Part shown: positions 12,376 through 25,139 of the stretch, in pieces | Layout: each line of letters begins with the position of its first letter | Numbering within the stretch: position 1 is the stretch's first letter | Assembly (NCBI GenBank): GCA_914767715.1 | Contig: OU612068.1 | Span: 15,314,001-15,378,000, forward strand | DNA: 64,000 nucleotides | Source of the DNA: Membranipora membranacea | Lineage: Eukaryota; Bryozoa; Gymnolaemata; Cheilostomatida; Membraniporidae | Direction: 5' to 3' | Notes under the pieces: generated by a model | Database searches by the model: none | The model's input: the letters and a program-made list of their open reading frames with translations, nothing else | Told to the model about the DNA's origin: nothing | Position numbers and translations under genes: made by a program

Positions 12376-15250
12376 GCGAACTATGTCGTCTGTTCTTTCA
12401 ATTCTTTCAATTCTTTAACCAGACCACACAAAATGATAGCATGCTTCTGCTTTTTCATATTGGTTGCCTGTCAGATTTTTTAGTGCCCTTATATATAACA
12501 GCATTCCATTTCTCACACTTTTTTGGACTAATTATTATTCGCCCGCCAACCTGTATGCATTTATTGTCCTAAAATGATTTTGTAAAACAATTTCAAACTT
12601 TAAATCAATAAACTTCCATTGCAAATACTCCTGAGAATAATAACTGGGTTCAATTTTGATGAATGCAGAGCTTTTGAATTGGCTACAGACTCATTTGTCA
12701 TCAGTCATACTAATCAATTTATTTTGGAGGATTGGTGCAACAAGTTGACCTTGAACAACTTACAGGTGTTTACGCAGATGAGCTGCGCCAGGGCGAACAA
12801 ATAATTGCGATGGCGCAAATCAGCTATTTGCACATTATGAAGCCAAGTGAGCACAACTCATAAATTTGATAGTCATTCACTACTCAGTCGGATAATATTT
12901 TGGTGTCAACTTGGGTTTTGGAGGTATGATTGTTTACTACTAAGTCTGCACCATCTTGATAACTGAGTCTGATAAGACAAATGGTTTCTAGGCCTGACTT
13001 AGAGGTTAGAGCATCACTCACTGGCTTGAGCACTGAAAGGGGACATTGTTAATGTTATCACTATCAAACATTCTCAACATAATGCCACCTTAGAAAAGAT
13101 GTATTATGCAGAGGAGAGGTGTCTGTCATGAACTGTTCTGATTGTCACCACCCAATCTACCTTACCAAGTAATCATCAAGGACCAGCAAGGACTAGGAGT
13201 ACTCCCTGATCTTTCACCACAGACAGTTCCTGGACCAACCTGTAGAATCTATGTATGTATGTATTTCATTTGTATGTATGTCATTGTAACACGGAATCAG
13301 AGTGAAAGAATTGGTGGAATGTTGATGATGATGCAGCAGCACCCTCACTCACTCAGTCACTGAAAGATATTGTACCAATATTGAATAATGGCCCTACTCC
13401 AAAACCTGTCTCGTGTCTTTGTCTGTGGGAATGTTTGACCGTCATACTGCGTTCTGCTGATAAATCATTCAATGACCTCTTAGTTCTTTCTCTCACCCAG
13501 AAATATAGACTTTTTTTCACGGTTGAGCATCACATTCGGTTTCACCATTGACTGATCAAATTATCATTTTTATCTTTCCAAACTTTGAAGACAAGATTAT
13601 GACAACAACATTAATAAAGCCAGCCTAAAGATTTGGGATCTTACTGAGTTTCAATGTGGTCTATCATGATACTGTTGTAAATGAAGTCATGTGGGTGATC
13701 AATATGCCGACACACAACTTGCAGATCATCTATGAGATATGAATGTGCACCATAGTGCCACAAAGAAGGCCAAATGACCTATTTACATAAGTCTTAGTAT
13801 CTATGGATTTGTCGATTGCTTGAGGGTCAGGTTTTCAGTTTATATACTCAAGCAGTCAAGCACATTTGAATTGTAAATGCCCATAGTGCTACTGATAAGC
13901 TGATTCGAATCAATCGTGAGTTCTAATAGACAACAAATACGTCGGTGAACTGACAATTGACAACTGTAATCTGTAAGTGGGTACCAAATTTTTTCAAAGT
14001 TTTCCCTCTGGTCAGATGTTTATTTTTTCTTCATACATACCATGTTTGTTTGTTGCCGGCAGTTCACATAATAGGTCCCTTTATTTCTTATTTCGTTATC
14101 TGTTTTGTGTAACGTAATTTTAGCACAATAATTATTATACTAGGCCTAAGAACGTTCACATGACCCATTTCTGTGACAGCTGTATCAACTTCTATATTCA
14201 TGCAGGGATGATTTGACTTGGCTGTTTAGGCTACAGAATAACGTATAAATAGATGACAATTTTGTCAACCGTGACTGAAAGGTTTCTGAATAACAAAAAC
14301 AGCTTAGGTGCTCTACGTAGGTCTCGCTCTCAAATCATTCTCTCTCATAGATGGAACTCTATCTATGCATTCTGAGTTACGTTTTGTGCACGAATTGTCT
14401 AATTGAGCGAAGTGACCAGACTACCTTGGGAAAAGGATCGATTTTAGCTGAGAGAACTTGGAGCCGTGTTTCCAAGAACTATGTTAGGACAAACCATATG
14501 TCCGATGCAATCATACCAGGGAGTTTGGGACAAATGTTATATTGCGTCTCCAACTCCCTGATCTTACAGACTAGTTTAGTTTGACTTAAAAAAGTTTGAA
14601 CAATGTGACTAAGAGCCAGAATACCTGTCGCTGTTATACATATTGTATTCAATGTACCTAAAAATAAAAATGATCAGCATAATACACTGTGAATCATTCG
14701 ATCCGGTAACTATTGATAGATTTAAGTAGAGTATAGCAGGGTGCAAGGACTGTCTTACGCAACGAACCTTCTTCTCAGTTCTCTGGGGCTTGCACCCAGT
14801 GACCAAGCACCCTGATGAAGTTTGTTCATCTAATTGATACCGCAAACACTCTCTAGGTATCACTATCATAAGCATTGAATACTAACTGAAGTCCAAGACT
14901 TGAGATTGATTTTGTCCATTGGAAAATACTTTAACTTGGCAAAGTCTCAGCATCTTAAATCCGGCTAAGTGAACCTGCCACTGTCTTACCAATCAATGCA
15001 ATCCTTATACATGTTGAGGTTTAAACGTGATCGAAGATTAAGTCAGTCTGGTGATGATTGCAAATCGGTCCTATGGCTTATCTCTGGTTAATCTCTAAAA
15101 TGCTTCTTCATAATCATATAGGCTGTAAAATAAAACAAGTAAACATACTACATGTTGTTTGGAAATAGTCAGATTACTGACACATCACATAAATCACAGT
15201 CAAACTTAGAACCAAGTATCATGATGAGCTCTACGCTTGCAGCATATGCC
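12376..15250. other. No gene recognised
   Basis: Unique-looking AT-rich sequence follows the satellite. Short open stretches exist on both strands, but none has a recognisable motif, plausible splice sites on both sides, or codon structure that I trust. A short TATG-rich microsatellite lies near 13250-13285. I see no RNA gene. Confidence 0.6.
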
Positions 15251-15259
15251 CTCCGTCTA

Positions 15260-15610
15260 GCAGATATTCATTACAAAATAAAGTACAGTTGTGAAATACC
15301 CTTTACTAGTGGTTCCTACATATCGTAGCAGCGGGTGGATTGTGTATACCCACAAATGACTGTAGCGAAAGTGGAGAACTGAGCCTAGCATACACGCGCC
15401 CCAGCATGCAATCACACGAATCCAACATCTATTCAGACAAGCACACTTTGCCTGCCATTGTACTCCTTTGTTCACCAAACAAAAGGCCTTTTGTTACACA
15501 ACTCTCATAGGTGCATTGGGGCATGTCTCCCTGACATCGGCCCCCAGGGCCTATCCAACATACTACAGCATAACTGTACTTTATTTTGTAATGTTCTATA
15601 CACCTAGCAT
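15260..15610. repeat. Dispersed repeat, related to 41.85-42.0 and 47.1-47.25 kb
   Basis: The left part, with TGGTTCCTACATATCGTAG and a nearby CCACAAATGACTG, is an inverted match to 47150-47240. The right part, from TGCCTGCCATTGTACTCC through CCTATCCAACATACTAC to a TTTATTTTGTA end, matches 41857-42005 in the same orientation. This is an unclassified interspersed family with no coding sequence seen. Confidence 0.7.
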
Positions 15611-18600
15611 TGTATACACTATATACACATATCTACTCCAAAAACTGGGTTGGTCTCTTGCAATGTTTAACTGCCCCCTCCCCTGGTTAGGTTTCAAACA
15701 ACAACAGCAAAAACCAAAGGGGCAGTCAGAAACTGCCAGTGTCCCAGGTGTTGGTGTAGGCCTGTGACCATTCCTCACACAGTAGCAGCCTGTAGTGTAG
15801 TACTAGTACTAGGTAGCCTGTGAGTGTCAGTAGTCACTCTCGCTTGATACATATTTATATTTCATCAACATCATTATCAACTATCAAAACATCGGGCAGT
15901 TTCGTTGCTTTTGTTTGTGTAGGTACTTTTTCCCTTTTTTTATGACTCATTTTAATAATCTTCGCTCTTAGTCATTTTTTATCCCTACACTGTAAGCATT
16001 CACGTTTATCAATACCATGATATCGGATGCATAAATAAACTAAACTAAACTGAACTCCCACTCCTAGTTCAACTTATGTAAAATAGTCCTATTGCTTTTT
16101 CAGCTAGATCTTGAACAATGAACCTGTGATAAATTCCCACTCATTTATCTTTTCCGACAGATGAGCAAGTATGTACAAGTCTATTAATATTGAAACTGGC
16201 CGAGCCGCGCCACATGTAAATTGCCTTTAGCCGAGCTGCGCCATCACAAATTATTACCCCCCCCCCCCCTGGCGCAGCTCGTCTGCCGTACTTGTGGCTA
16301 AAGAAAATTACATGCTTCTGACTCCTGTGAGTGAAAAACTCCTTGGAAACTCAAGCAACCAGTCATTGATTTTTGGTGCGCCGAAATACTTTACCGTGGG
16401 GAAGGATTAAATTAAGATGTTAGTTAGAAGTTAGTAACTGCCTGCATTATAGTGTTTATCTACCATGGCTATATAGCCGCCGTTGAGCAATGATAAAGCA
16501 TGTCAACCAATCAATGATGTTCACAGTACTAACTAACAAACAACCTTGCTTACTACATTACACATTTCAAATTACATTACAGAAATAACCCAGTTCTGAA
16601 AGTTACTAGCATTAGTGTGATACGATGCAATAGCAAAGTGGTTCAACTTGGCCCAATGCTAAGGTTTAAATCAGTATGAAGTAAGGCTGAGAAGTAAATA
16701 ACATTTACCACAGAGATAGATGCCATGTTTGTCAGTCAGTATGTCCAGGTGAAAGAATGATTGGAATTGATACCAAATGTGTATGATTAGTGTGTAACCT
16801 TGTTAGGTCAGATAGATTGAGCTGGTGAAAAGTAATGGCCTATGAAAACCATCTGTGTGAGCTCTGTCTGAGACGATATGGGTGCCTTGAGCGGCAAGAA
16901 AGTAACCTGGTTAAGGTCAGTTAAGTGAGCAAGTTAGTAGTAATGGCTTGTAAACCATCTGTATGTGTCATTACATTCACAGCATAATAGTTGGATAAGA
17001 CAATAGTATTATGGTAACCAACCCGAGTTGTGGGTCCCTTCATGTTCTTTTGTTATGTTACTTTGAATAGAGTATGCACTTTCATTCAGCCAACTGATTG
17101 TTTACATTTAATTATAATTGCATTGTGTTAACCCGTTTGCGTCCATTCCCTATTCAATAAGCCAATTCAGCAGTCCCATTGAAAATTGTCAGTATCCAAC
17201 TGAATGAAATTTATGTAGTGGACAACCACCAGTCATGGGTTTTCCGGCATCCCAGAATGCCAATCAGGGTTTTCCGTGTTAGTGACAGCCCAGAACGCGC
17301 CAGTTCCCAGAGCTTTACCAATGTTTGCAAGCCGACTTTTCCAAATTTTCACTTAAATAGTGTGTGATATTGTACTGGCTGGAGGAGATAATGACTGGAA
17401 TAACGATATAGGCTGTATAACAATGCTGTATTGTATCTAAGAACATTGCTGTAGAGGCCGTGAGCGCTGTAAGACCTGCTCTACAACATGTCTCACAACA
17501 CCCGTTTAGTGCCCATTTAGAACTGCATAAATTTTTGTTTTGTTGGTTTGAGTTGATGCACAATTAGGCCTCAAGACTCCAGATGCCTATGCCTATGCTT
17601 ATGAGCCTTCATTCACCGACAGCAAAACCAGCACAACTGGATTGCTCCAGAAAATCTTGCTTCAACCCCTTCACAAAGACGCAATGACAGAGGGATCGAA
17701 ATAATCAGTCAATACCATCACTCCAGCAAAGGTGTCATCAACAACTACATCCAAGCGGCTAGCTAGAAGACTTGTGGAACAGTATTTCATACATATGTCA
17801 AACACCCTGGAACTGGACTGGAATGTCCTACCTTCTGGGAGCCAACCTATCGTCCCCCCCCCGTGTCCCAATTGTGTATAGCCATCAAAAGCTGTTCATT
17901 TATCCAAATTGTTGCTGACCGAAAATGTTAAACAGTAAACCATAGGGATACTAGAAAACCAGTTTCTAAAGTCACTACAGATGCTGGTGCTGGACACTGG
18001 AGTCATCAAGGTACGAGTTATGGTACAAATGTGCTTTTAGAACGGATAAACAAATTGTAAAGATGCGGGTCAACTATGATCCAGTCACTACTATTACTAT
18101 AGATAGTAGTAATAAATATATAATATGATTATAAGTAAGGAAGACTACAGCTGCAGTACACACCAGATGGAAAAGCCACTGTACTCACTAGCACTGTGAA
18201 TGTACACATGCCATAACAACTGAATGGTACACAAGTCTTGAGACGCTGTTGTTTTGCTAGAATTATTCTAAACTTAACTCAACAAAATTTCCTTCGCAAC
18301 CATACACCTGACAGTATTTACATGGCTCGATATCACTGCCAGCAATGCTACTGAAATGGCTTCAGCCGGAGTTGTCGTCAGTCATACTTACCAATTAATT
18401 TTCTTTGAGAAGTGGTTCATCAGCATAGTCTGTCATAATTACAGGTGTATTACCTGTGGTTACTATCGAAGCCAACCAACAAATGACCTGGCTTCGATTT
18501 GTAAACAAGTGCTGTGAGTGTGAGTGAAGCTCATGAGTTCAGTAAAGTAATCAACATAATAGTATGTAAACAATCATTTAGGGCTCCTTGGGTTTGCAAG

Positions 18601-19840
18601 CCTCGATTGGGCCTTTTCTGTAGTACTGTTTATGGTATCCAAAATCAACCAGTCAAAACCTAGGACTCGGGATCTCATACCCCTAGAGTAGGTAATCTAC
18701 ACAACTAGGGCTGCAAAATCAGGATCAGAAAACAAACTATTTCCAACATTATACATATTATTATTTACCCCGAAGTGCTTAGAATTGTTTGATTGTAAAA
18801 ATATTGCCTAACTTTGGCAGAACAAGCTGCATGACTATGTTCTGCTTTGGTCCTTCGCTAGTCTCTAAGGTCATTGTGCCTCATGGCCTCCAACTAACGA
18901 CTGCAGCAGCAGCAATTCGGGTAGTCACATTCACCTTTCTGTCAGTATGTTTGTAGAACCAGTATCTCCTCATACCAGATAGAAACTGACCCTCGCAGCT
19001 CCTAAGAGATTGGTGTTTGAGTGATTACAGCCGATCCATTTCTTGCCTTTGCAACCCTTATGTATGTATGTATGCCACTCCGAAATCTTTCCACACATTG
19101 AATCACAATTTTCTTCTACTTAAGGTTGACGATTAGCTTAAAACTTAAGATGGGAAATTATTGTGATATTCAGGAGATGTTTGACTTTCTGAGCCAGATG
19201 ATTGAATTCAACAGGAATGGTAGGCTAAGTGTCAACTCCTCTACGCTTTACTAAATTTGCTGAATAAAACCATGTTTATAATCTGCTGAGTAGCCATTTA
19301 TAGTCATAGCCCATGACCCACAGGTGGCTTCTTGACTTGTGGCCCGCTTGTGGTTTTCTGATTGCCTTGTTCTATTTGATGTGATATAATATTACCTGTA
19401 TTATGATTTCACAGACTCCCCGTTGTTCTTGTTATTTGTATCGCATTACCGGGAGACTGTGACATCATAATGCAGAGAACGGTAGTTACCTTCCCTTATG
19501 GGAGGCACTTTTTCCACATCATTAATACATGTCAAGTAGAGCATTGGATTTTTTCACCATGTCAAGCTGACAAAACTTTCTCAAAAGTAACTGCCTGACT
19601 ATAACATGCGTTGGTATTTGGGTGGCCTTTAAGAATTTGTTATTTGTCAGCGAAATAATTTGATTTTGTTGGATCTCTCTGTATAAGACTCCAGAATAGT
19701 ATTTGACCCCTGAATAATGTTCTGGAACATAAGATGGCGAAGGCTGCGATTGAGAAAGTAACCACAGTTGAGCAATCATGCTCTCCATGCCTGTTAAGTA
19801 AGTATCACACCAATCCAAGGCTGTAAGCTACCTAAACCTA
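15611..19840. other. No gene recognised; minor repeats
   Basis: There is a run of about 14 C at 16257-16270, flanked by inverted GAGCTGCGCCA and TGGCGCAGCTC. Two imperfect 65-bp direct repeats occur at about 16797-16862 and 16905-16970. A weak tRNA-like segment lies on the minus strand near 18640-18720, too degraded to call. I found no convincing exon. Confidence 0.55.
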
Positions 19841-19849
19841 ACTCTGGAC

Positions 19850-20078
19850 ACTTTTAATAAAGCGTATTAGAAACAGTAAATGAAAACAGAATATGGCATA
19901 ACGTATCAGTTTTTTCCCAAATTTCGCACCACAGAATGCTGAAAAACACCTTTTAAAGGCCTCTAAATTGGCTGTTTTTGGCATTCTGTGGTGCGCAATT
20001 CGAGGAAGACTAATAGATAGTGCCATATTCTGTTGGCATTTCCTGTTTGTACTACGCTTAATCAAAGCGGCTTGGTAT
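19850..20078. repeat. Large palindrome (foldback), arms about 100 bp
   Basis: The arms 19853-19952 and 19970-20075 are imperfect inverted copies, sharing for example ACAGAATATGGCA and CGCACCACAGAATGC with their complements. About 20 bases separate them. Transcribed, this would form a long hairpin. It could be a foldback transposon remnant. I see no clear target duplication. Confidence 0.75.
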
Positions 20079-20980
20079 GTGAGAATTTTCAAACAAAGTT
20101 TGTCTGGCCTAAGTGCTGGACCTTTTGACAGCATGTTTGACGTTATTGATAAATGGCGCAAAATGCATCTACCTTTGATGGTCTATGCCGACATTGATAC
20201 ATTTGATATACTGCTGAAATATGTGGTGTGTGTCATTTAAACAGCTAAATGGTGGAAAATAGCCAAAAATTTGGCCCTTTTTTATTCAAACTGTCTCAAA
20301 TCGTTGGTTAAAATTTTGCATTATATCATCAAAGTTAAAAAACCACACACATTATGACGTGACGTAAAAAGCCACTTTGGGCTCATCAAATATTATTTTC
20401 AACCTAAAATTAGGATGAACTATGTCTCTAAGAATGAATGTAACCTGTTTTGAACTTTCTAGCAATCAATGTAGCGCAGCCATCCACTTTGCTAAAAACA
20501 GCCTTCTTGGCCTCATTTCTCCTACAAAATGACGCAACGTCATCAGATCACGTTTTTGATGAGCTATTAGCGATCAGTAGCTCAGCAGCTTTCCAATGAT
20601 ATGTAAAATGTCCAAATCGGTCAACGCTGGTATCATAACCTTAATCAGGGTTTTTGTATTGAACTATTATTTTGTTGAGGATAATGAGATTATTGCAGAG
20701 ATTTTCTGGCCACTGGGCTGGTTGGTGTTGGCCATGATAGATGGTCGCTCTGCACATTATGTCTCATCTTGGACTTTTTCATAATTTCAATCTCTCAAAT
20801 AAAAAGGATTACAGAGCAAAGAGCATCTAGTCAAAGATTTACTTGGTGCAAGCTTTCGATCCCTGTATTTCTGTGAATGCAGTTCCTGGTTCTTCAGAAG
20901 CAGTGATTTGACTTAAATTGTTATACATATAAATAGAGTTGTAAGGGTTGCAACTAAGGAGTGTTGCGTGTTCACAGTAG
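20079..20980. other. No gene recognised
   Basis: AT-rich sequence continues from the palindrome. Open stretches on the + strand lack motifs and recognisable exon boundaries. Confidence 0.5.
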
Positions 20981-20999
20981 TTTTCTTGGTATTACACAA

Positions 21000-21475
21000 C
21001 TGGTAGATGGGTGGTAGGTTGCACTAGATAATGTTCCTGGCTTGCTGACTGGTATCTGACTTTTGCATAATTGGAACATTGATTGCTTCAGTCTCAAATT
21101 GTGGTCTTGCCCTAAATCGGTGTTTGACATCCAATTACCATAATAGGAGGGTAGCTATATTAAGGGCCAACAATTGTAATTAGATAATGGTAATTGTTGA
21201 ATCATTATAGTCACTAAATCATTTTGCTAAATTTAATGTATTTGTGGTTACACCAGGGAGAATTCTCTCTGCTTACACAACTGTAGGAAAAAGCTTGAAG
21301 TCACCTATTCTATCAAATCTTAGCAAAACACAGACAAAAAAAGAGAACAAAGAAAAATGTAGTCCGAGAAATTCTGCTCAGCTGTTCCATTCCTTTCAGT
21401 CTGTTCAGAAATATACAGTTACGGTTTTCTTCTCACTGTTACATGTGTTAATTGTGTTTGTTAGCCTTATTTAGA
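21000..21475 (+). repeat. Dispersed repeat, matches 46.79-47.10 kb and 41.78-41.84 kb
   Basis: The first part (AGATAATGTTCCTGGCTTGC, ACATTGATTGCTTCA) aligns with 46830-46935. The second part (AGAAATTCTGCTCAGCTGTT to TACAGTTACGG) aligns with 47035-47092 and 41785-41842. Three copies in one 64-kb window mark an interspersed family of unknown class with no coding capacity seen. Confidence 0.7.
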
Positions 21476-21867
21476 CCGTTAGGCTGTCACACAACAGTAA
21501 GTAAAAACGGTGTAGTAAACATCCCATAGGATAGTGTACTCATCAATTTGTGATTCCACCTCCTCAACATCCCTTTCTCAGATATGTGTTTGCAGGTAGA
21601 TAGCATAAAACATGGGAAATCAGCTGCAAAGTCCTGCAGCAAAATGGACAAATTTGATGCTTTCATTTCGAGTCATGTCAAATGTTTTGTTCGGCGAAAT
21701 CAACATAATGAAGGGCATGGGGTTTGCCTGTGATAAGTCAAAAGAACTTACCGCCCTTGGGACCAACATAACCATGGTACATGGTAATGTTGGTCTCAAG
21801 AGTGTCAAGTTCTTTGGACATAGGAAAAATAATTGCATCAATATTTTATACCCTGTTACTATCATTA

Positions 21868-22030
21868 TTAGTCTAGAGTTATGCCCCCTGTAATACTACC
21901 TCGCTCACAGAGAGGCGCTCATCTACGACATCATCACTACACAAGACTCCATCTAGTGGTGATTCTACTCCCCCTCTACCTCCCAGATGAATGCAGCTGT
22001 ACTAACATCATCAGGCAGTAGAGTAGAGTT
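21868..22030 (+). pseudogene. Stray copy of a late WDPCP exon
   Basis: This segment aligns with the proline-rich exon of the main WDPCP homolog at 33319-33500, with the same order of GAGTTATGCCCC, CACAGAGAGG, CTCCATCTAGTGGTGATTCT, CTCTACCTCCCAGAT and TCAGGCAGTAGAGT. It has several substitutions and small indels and an in-frame TGA just after the proline-rich stretch. Its C tract has five bases, where the main copy has six. It lies far upstream of the main gene and out of order, so it is a displaced fragment of a duplication. Confidence 0.8.
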
Positions 22031-22104
22031 GTTCGTGGAGAACCTTGGCAAGTTATATAACACAATTTTCTATTGTATACCAGTAATCCTATAAGTTTAA
22101 TTCT

Positions 22105-22500
22105 ATTCCAGTAGCAGCCAGCGAAGGACCCGATCAGGCGGCCCAGCTGATCGGTTCTTGAACTTAAACCACTTGTAAGAAGGAGGCAACAAGCGTTTGA
22201 TGAGCAGGCAGCAATGCGGGCTGGGAGAAAGATGTGGGCTCCTACAGTGACAGCATAGCCAGCAGCGGCAGTAAAACAGGTAATACCCATCCACCTAGTC
22301 AGCTATCGGTAAGCAATGTACCAGAGTCAGTGGTGTCCCAGATCAACAGAGGAAAGCTAGTTGACCTCAGAAAATTTGTTGAGAAATGATGCCCCTGTAT
22401 TATGAATCATAATTTTTTTAATTATGGAACTTGCTCTAGAAGGGCATGCAAATTCAGTCACGCCTGTAGTAAATGTGAAGACAAGAACCATGGAGTTGAG
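22105..22500 (+). pseudogene. Gag-like zinc-finger remnant of a DIRS/tyrosine-recombinase type retroelement
   Basis: Translated fragments in changing frames read as a degraded protein. One segment includes FDEQAAMRAGRKMWAPTV. About 40 codons later comes VVSQINRGKLVDLRKFVE, then after a stop a cysteine/histidine cluster with spacing C-x6-C-x4-C-x3-H-x2-C-x2-C-x5-H near 22395-22495. A short 'I..G..VDL' segment followed by such a cluster is, to my knowledge, characteristic of the gag proteins of DIRS and Ngaro-like retroelements. No reverse transcriptase or recombinase is present nearby. The assignment is moderate; a cellular CCCH-type zinc finger is the alternative. Confidence 0.45.
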
Positions 22501-22679
22501 ATAATGGCAATTTTGTCCAAAACTAAAAGCAAAGACAATACATTTGCAGACATACATTACTTGACTCACAAAACACTGATTAACAATATCCTTTTTAGCA
22601 ATGGTTATGATATATACCGTGGCCCAGAAAGCCGGATAAAATTAAACTTATCTGCTGTGAATTTAATTTAAAAAAGACC

Positions 22680-22920
22680 TGAATTGAATTAAACATTTCA
22701 GTGAATTTAATCAAACTTTTCTGCATTAAACTTTTCTGCATCAAACTTTCAAGTTCTGCATCAAACTTTTCTCCTCTTAATCAAACTTTTCTACTCTGAA
22801 TTAAACTTTTCTATTCTGCATCAAACTTTTCTGTTCTGCATCAAACTTTTATACTCTGCATCAAACTTTTTGTTCTGCTGCATCAAACTTTTCTACTCTG
22901 AATCAAACTTTTCCGCTCCA
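22680..22920. repeat. Subterminal 20-bp degenerate tandem array (left end)
   Basis: About eleven copies of a unit near CTCTGCATCAAACTTTTCTA sit inside the left inverted end of the 22617-25124 element. The inverted right end has about five of them (24945-25030). Arrays of short subterminal repeats often serve as transposase-binding sites; here that role is inference. Confidence 0.8.
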
Positions 22921-24404
22921 CTGATATCAACCACCCTATATACTATGTATTACTGTATGCAGGTCCTCAATCTACAAATTTGCCTCACAGAATATTTTGG
23001 TGCACATTTTGTTAGAAGGAAGATGAAGGATGGGTAACCAGCTATTTTTGGGCATTCCCAGTACAAATATTTTATACCATACATGCAGGTCTATTATTTA
23101 AGATTTGGTACCATACAGGCTGTTATCCTCAGCTTTATAAACTACAAGTTTTTAAGCAGGGAATTTCAATAATACACAGGTATAAGAAATCAATACATTT
23201 ATAAATATTTGTTGAATTCCCAAATAGCTTTTATAGCAAATGGAAAATCCTTACAAGTGGGACCTTTTGTCGTATACAGTCACAATGAAACTTCAATTTC
23301 ATTTGTGGGCCTAACCACTACTCTTATCATTCTTGTTAGTCAGCAAACAAGCCTAGTTTTTGGGAACAAACTTTAATAGCGACCTTTACTATACTAAGGG
23401 CAACAGCTTATCACCAGCCCTAGACTGACTGGCCTCAGATCTTTCTTATACTATACAAAAAGAGAATTTTCATTGCTATCTTACTAATGGTAAAGTCATA
23501 AAATTTATTCTTCCACTCATTACCAATAATCGATTTCCATGAAATTTCTATAGTAACCAATATAACATTTAAAAAAAAATAAAGCAATTAATGTATGGAC
23601 ATTGTTTTCTGCTAGCTTGACGATATGAACTCTGCAGCAATCTAAGTGAGGTCACTACAAATAAATGGGCTTATGGTTTTGCTGGCCACAATCCTCACCC
23701 GAAAACCTAATTCATTCTGTTAGCACGAGTCTGACCTAATACCACAATTTCAAACAATTTGTCAAACTTTTAATTGATACTGATACAAACATGACAATTC
23801 ACACCAGTGGGTTGCTGCATAACCACACAGGAGATAATACTACTTTGATAATATGGACAGGCTAAAACTGCAGTTCAAGAAAACATCCCAATACATTAGG
23901 GAAATTTACTGGGAGTTTTTACCTAGGTAATACATACAGATGTAATAATAGTATTCCAAGTGGTGCGGAGGTTTTTGCAAGGGCCAGCCTCTACTAGGGT
24001 AGTTATTTTAGTAAGAGCAGGTGTCATGAAATAGAATTGAATCTGGTCAGATGCCAGCTCTTTGTTTTCTATGAGGTTTTATTGCTTTGCATCAGCAGAA
24101 TGTTATACATTTTTGTTAGCAATCTGACTCATACATACTCAGACTCATACATGATAATAGCTTAGCTTCAGCGTATAGCCTAACAAAATTTGTGAAAGGA
24201 TGGGTCCAAAGAGAATGAGACATTCTGTCTGTTGAGGCAATCAACAATTTCTATGATGATTCACTTTTCACATTTATGTGCTGGACGGGTTTAGAATCCA
24301 ACATACATGAAGAAATAATAATCTGTCTAGAAAAGCAAACAGTCTGGGGAAAAACAAACAGGGTCTCCCTGTATAAACCAGCTTAAATAGAGATTTCTGA
24401 TATA

Positions 24405-24749
24405 CCCTATAGGAGTTTAATTTAGCTAGAGTTTAATTTCGCTATCTGGACCTGGTACTAAATTTCACTAGTACTAAATTTCGCTAGTAGGCTTACTAGT
24501 GAAAATTAAAAAAATGTCCTAGCTGGGATACGAGCCCAGGGTATAAATCTCCATCTGATTGCTAGGCAGACACTTAGTCCACTACACCACGCTAGCTTGC
24601 ATGCTTAGGGAAGGTGTATTCCTGTATAATTCTACATTGTTTATGAAACTATGGTGAGTGAGTTTAATTTAAGTTACACTAAATTTTGCAACCGAGGCAA
24701 CAACCGAAAAGCGAATCCTAAATGCCGCGAAAACTAAACTCCTATAGGG
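24405..24749. mobile_element. MITE with TA target duplication carrying a tRNA-like core
   Basis: The terminal inverted repeat CCCTATAGGAGTTTA occupies 24405-24419 and 24735-24749, with TA on both outer sides (24403-24404, 24750-24751). The 345-bp length without coding sequence fits a Tc1/mariner-type MITE. The interior contains a tRNA-derived segment on the minus strand. It is inserted into the interior of the larger element at 22617-25124 and is therefore younger. Confidence 0.88.
24515..24602 (-). repeat. tRNA-like segment (SINE head) inside the MITE
   Basis: On the minus strand, GCGTGGTGTAGTGGACTAAG resembles a polymerase III A box. CTGGGCTCGTATCCCAG forms a T-arm stem with a B-box-like core. 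The acceptor stem does not pair and the variable region is too long, so this is a degenerate tRNA-derived sequence and not a functional tRNA gene. Confidence 0.6.
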
Positions 24750-25139
24750 TAGCTGTTCGAAATGTTTGGGAGAAATGTATTGTCCATGCTGTGTGACTGT
24801 GGCCTTGATAAAGACTGCCATGCAGTTCTATTGCAAATCATCGATGATGGATTGAAATGAAAGCCTATTGACTATGAACTATTGGTAGACTGAGGACCTA
24901 CATACAGCAATATGTAATATAGGGTGGTTGATATCAATGGAGCGGAAAAGTTTGATTCAGAGTAAAAAAGTTTGATGCAGAACAGAAAAGTTTGATGCAG
25001 AACAGAAAAAGTTTGATGCAGAGAAGTTTGATTAAATTCACTGAAATGTTTAATTCAATTCAGGCCTTTTTAAATTAAATTCACAGCAGATAAGTTTAGT
25101 TTAATCCGGCTTTCTGGGCCACAGTAGATATATGGTAGA

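Larger units (their letters stand above)
22617..25124. mobile_element. TA-flanked DNA element with long inverted ends, 2.5 kb
   Basis: The outer ends read C(C/T)GTGGCCCAGAAAGCCGG in inverted orientation, each flanked by TA (22615-22616 and 25125-25126), as expected for the Tc1/mariner superfamily. The inverted ends extend about 360 bp on the left and 230 bp on the right, sharing GCAGATAAGTTTA, ATATCAACCACCCTATAT and more. No transposase frame lies in the roughly 1.9-kb interior, so it is non-autonomous or its interior is foreign. A second element (24405-24749) is nested in it. Two inverted solo MITEs around unrelated DNA is the alternative. Confidence 0.75.

Noticed and set aside
22105..22500. 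Cellular CCCH zinc-finger gene
   Set aside because: The frame is broken several times and the preceding 'INRGKLVDL' segment fits retroelement gag better; not fully excluded.
24892..25124. Independent solo MITE
   Set aside because: Its inner boundary matches the inner boundary of the left arm, and both outer ends have TA, so a single long-TIR element is the simpler reading.
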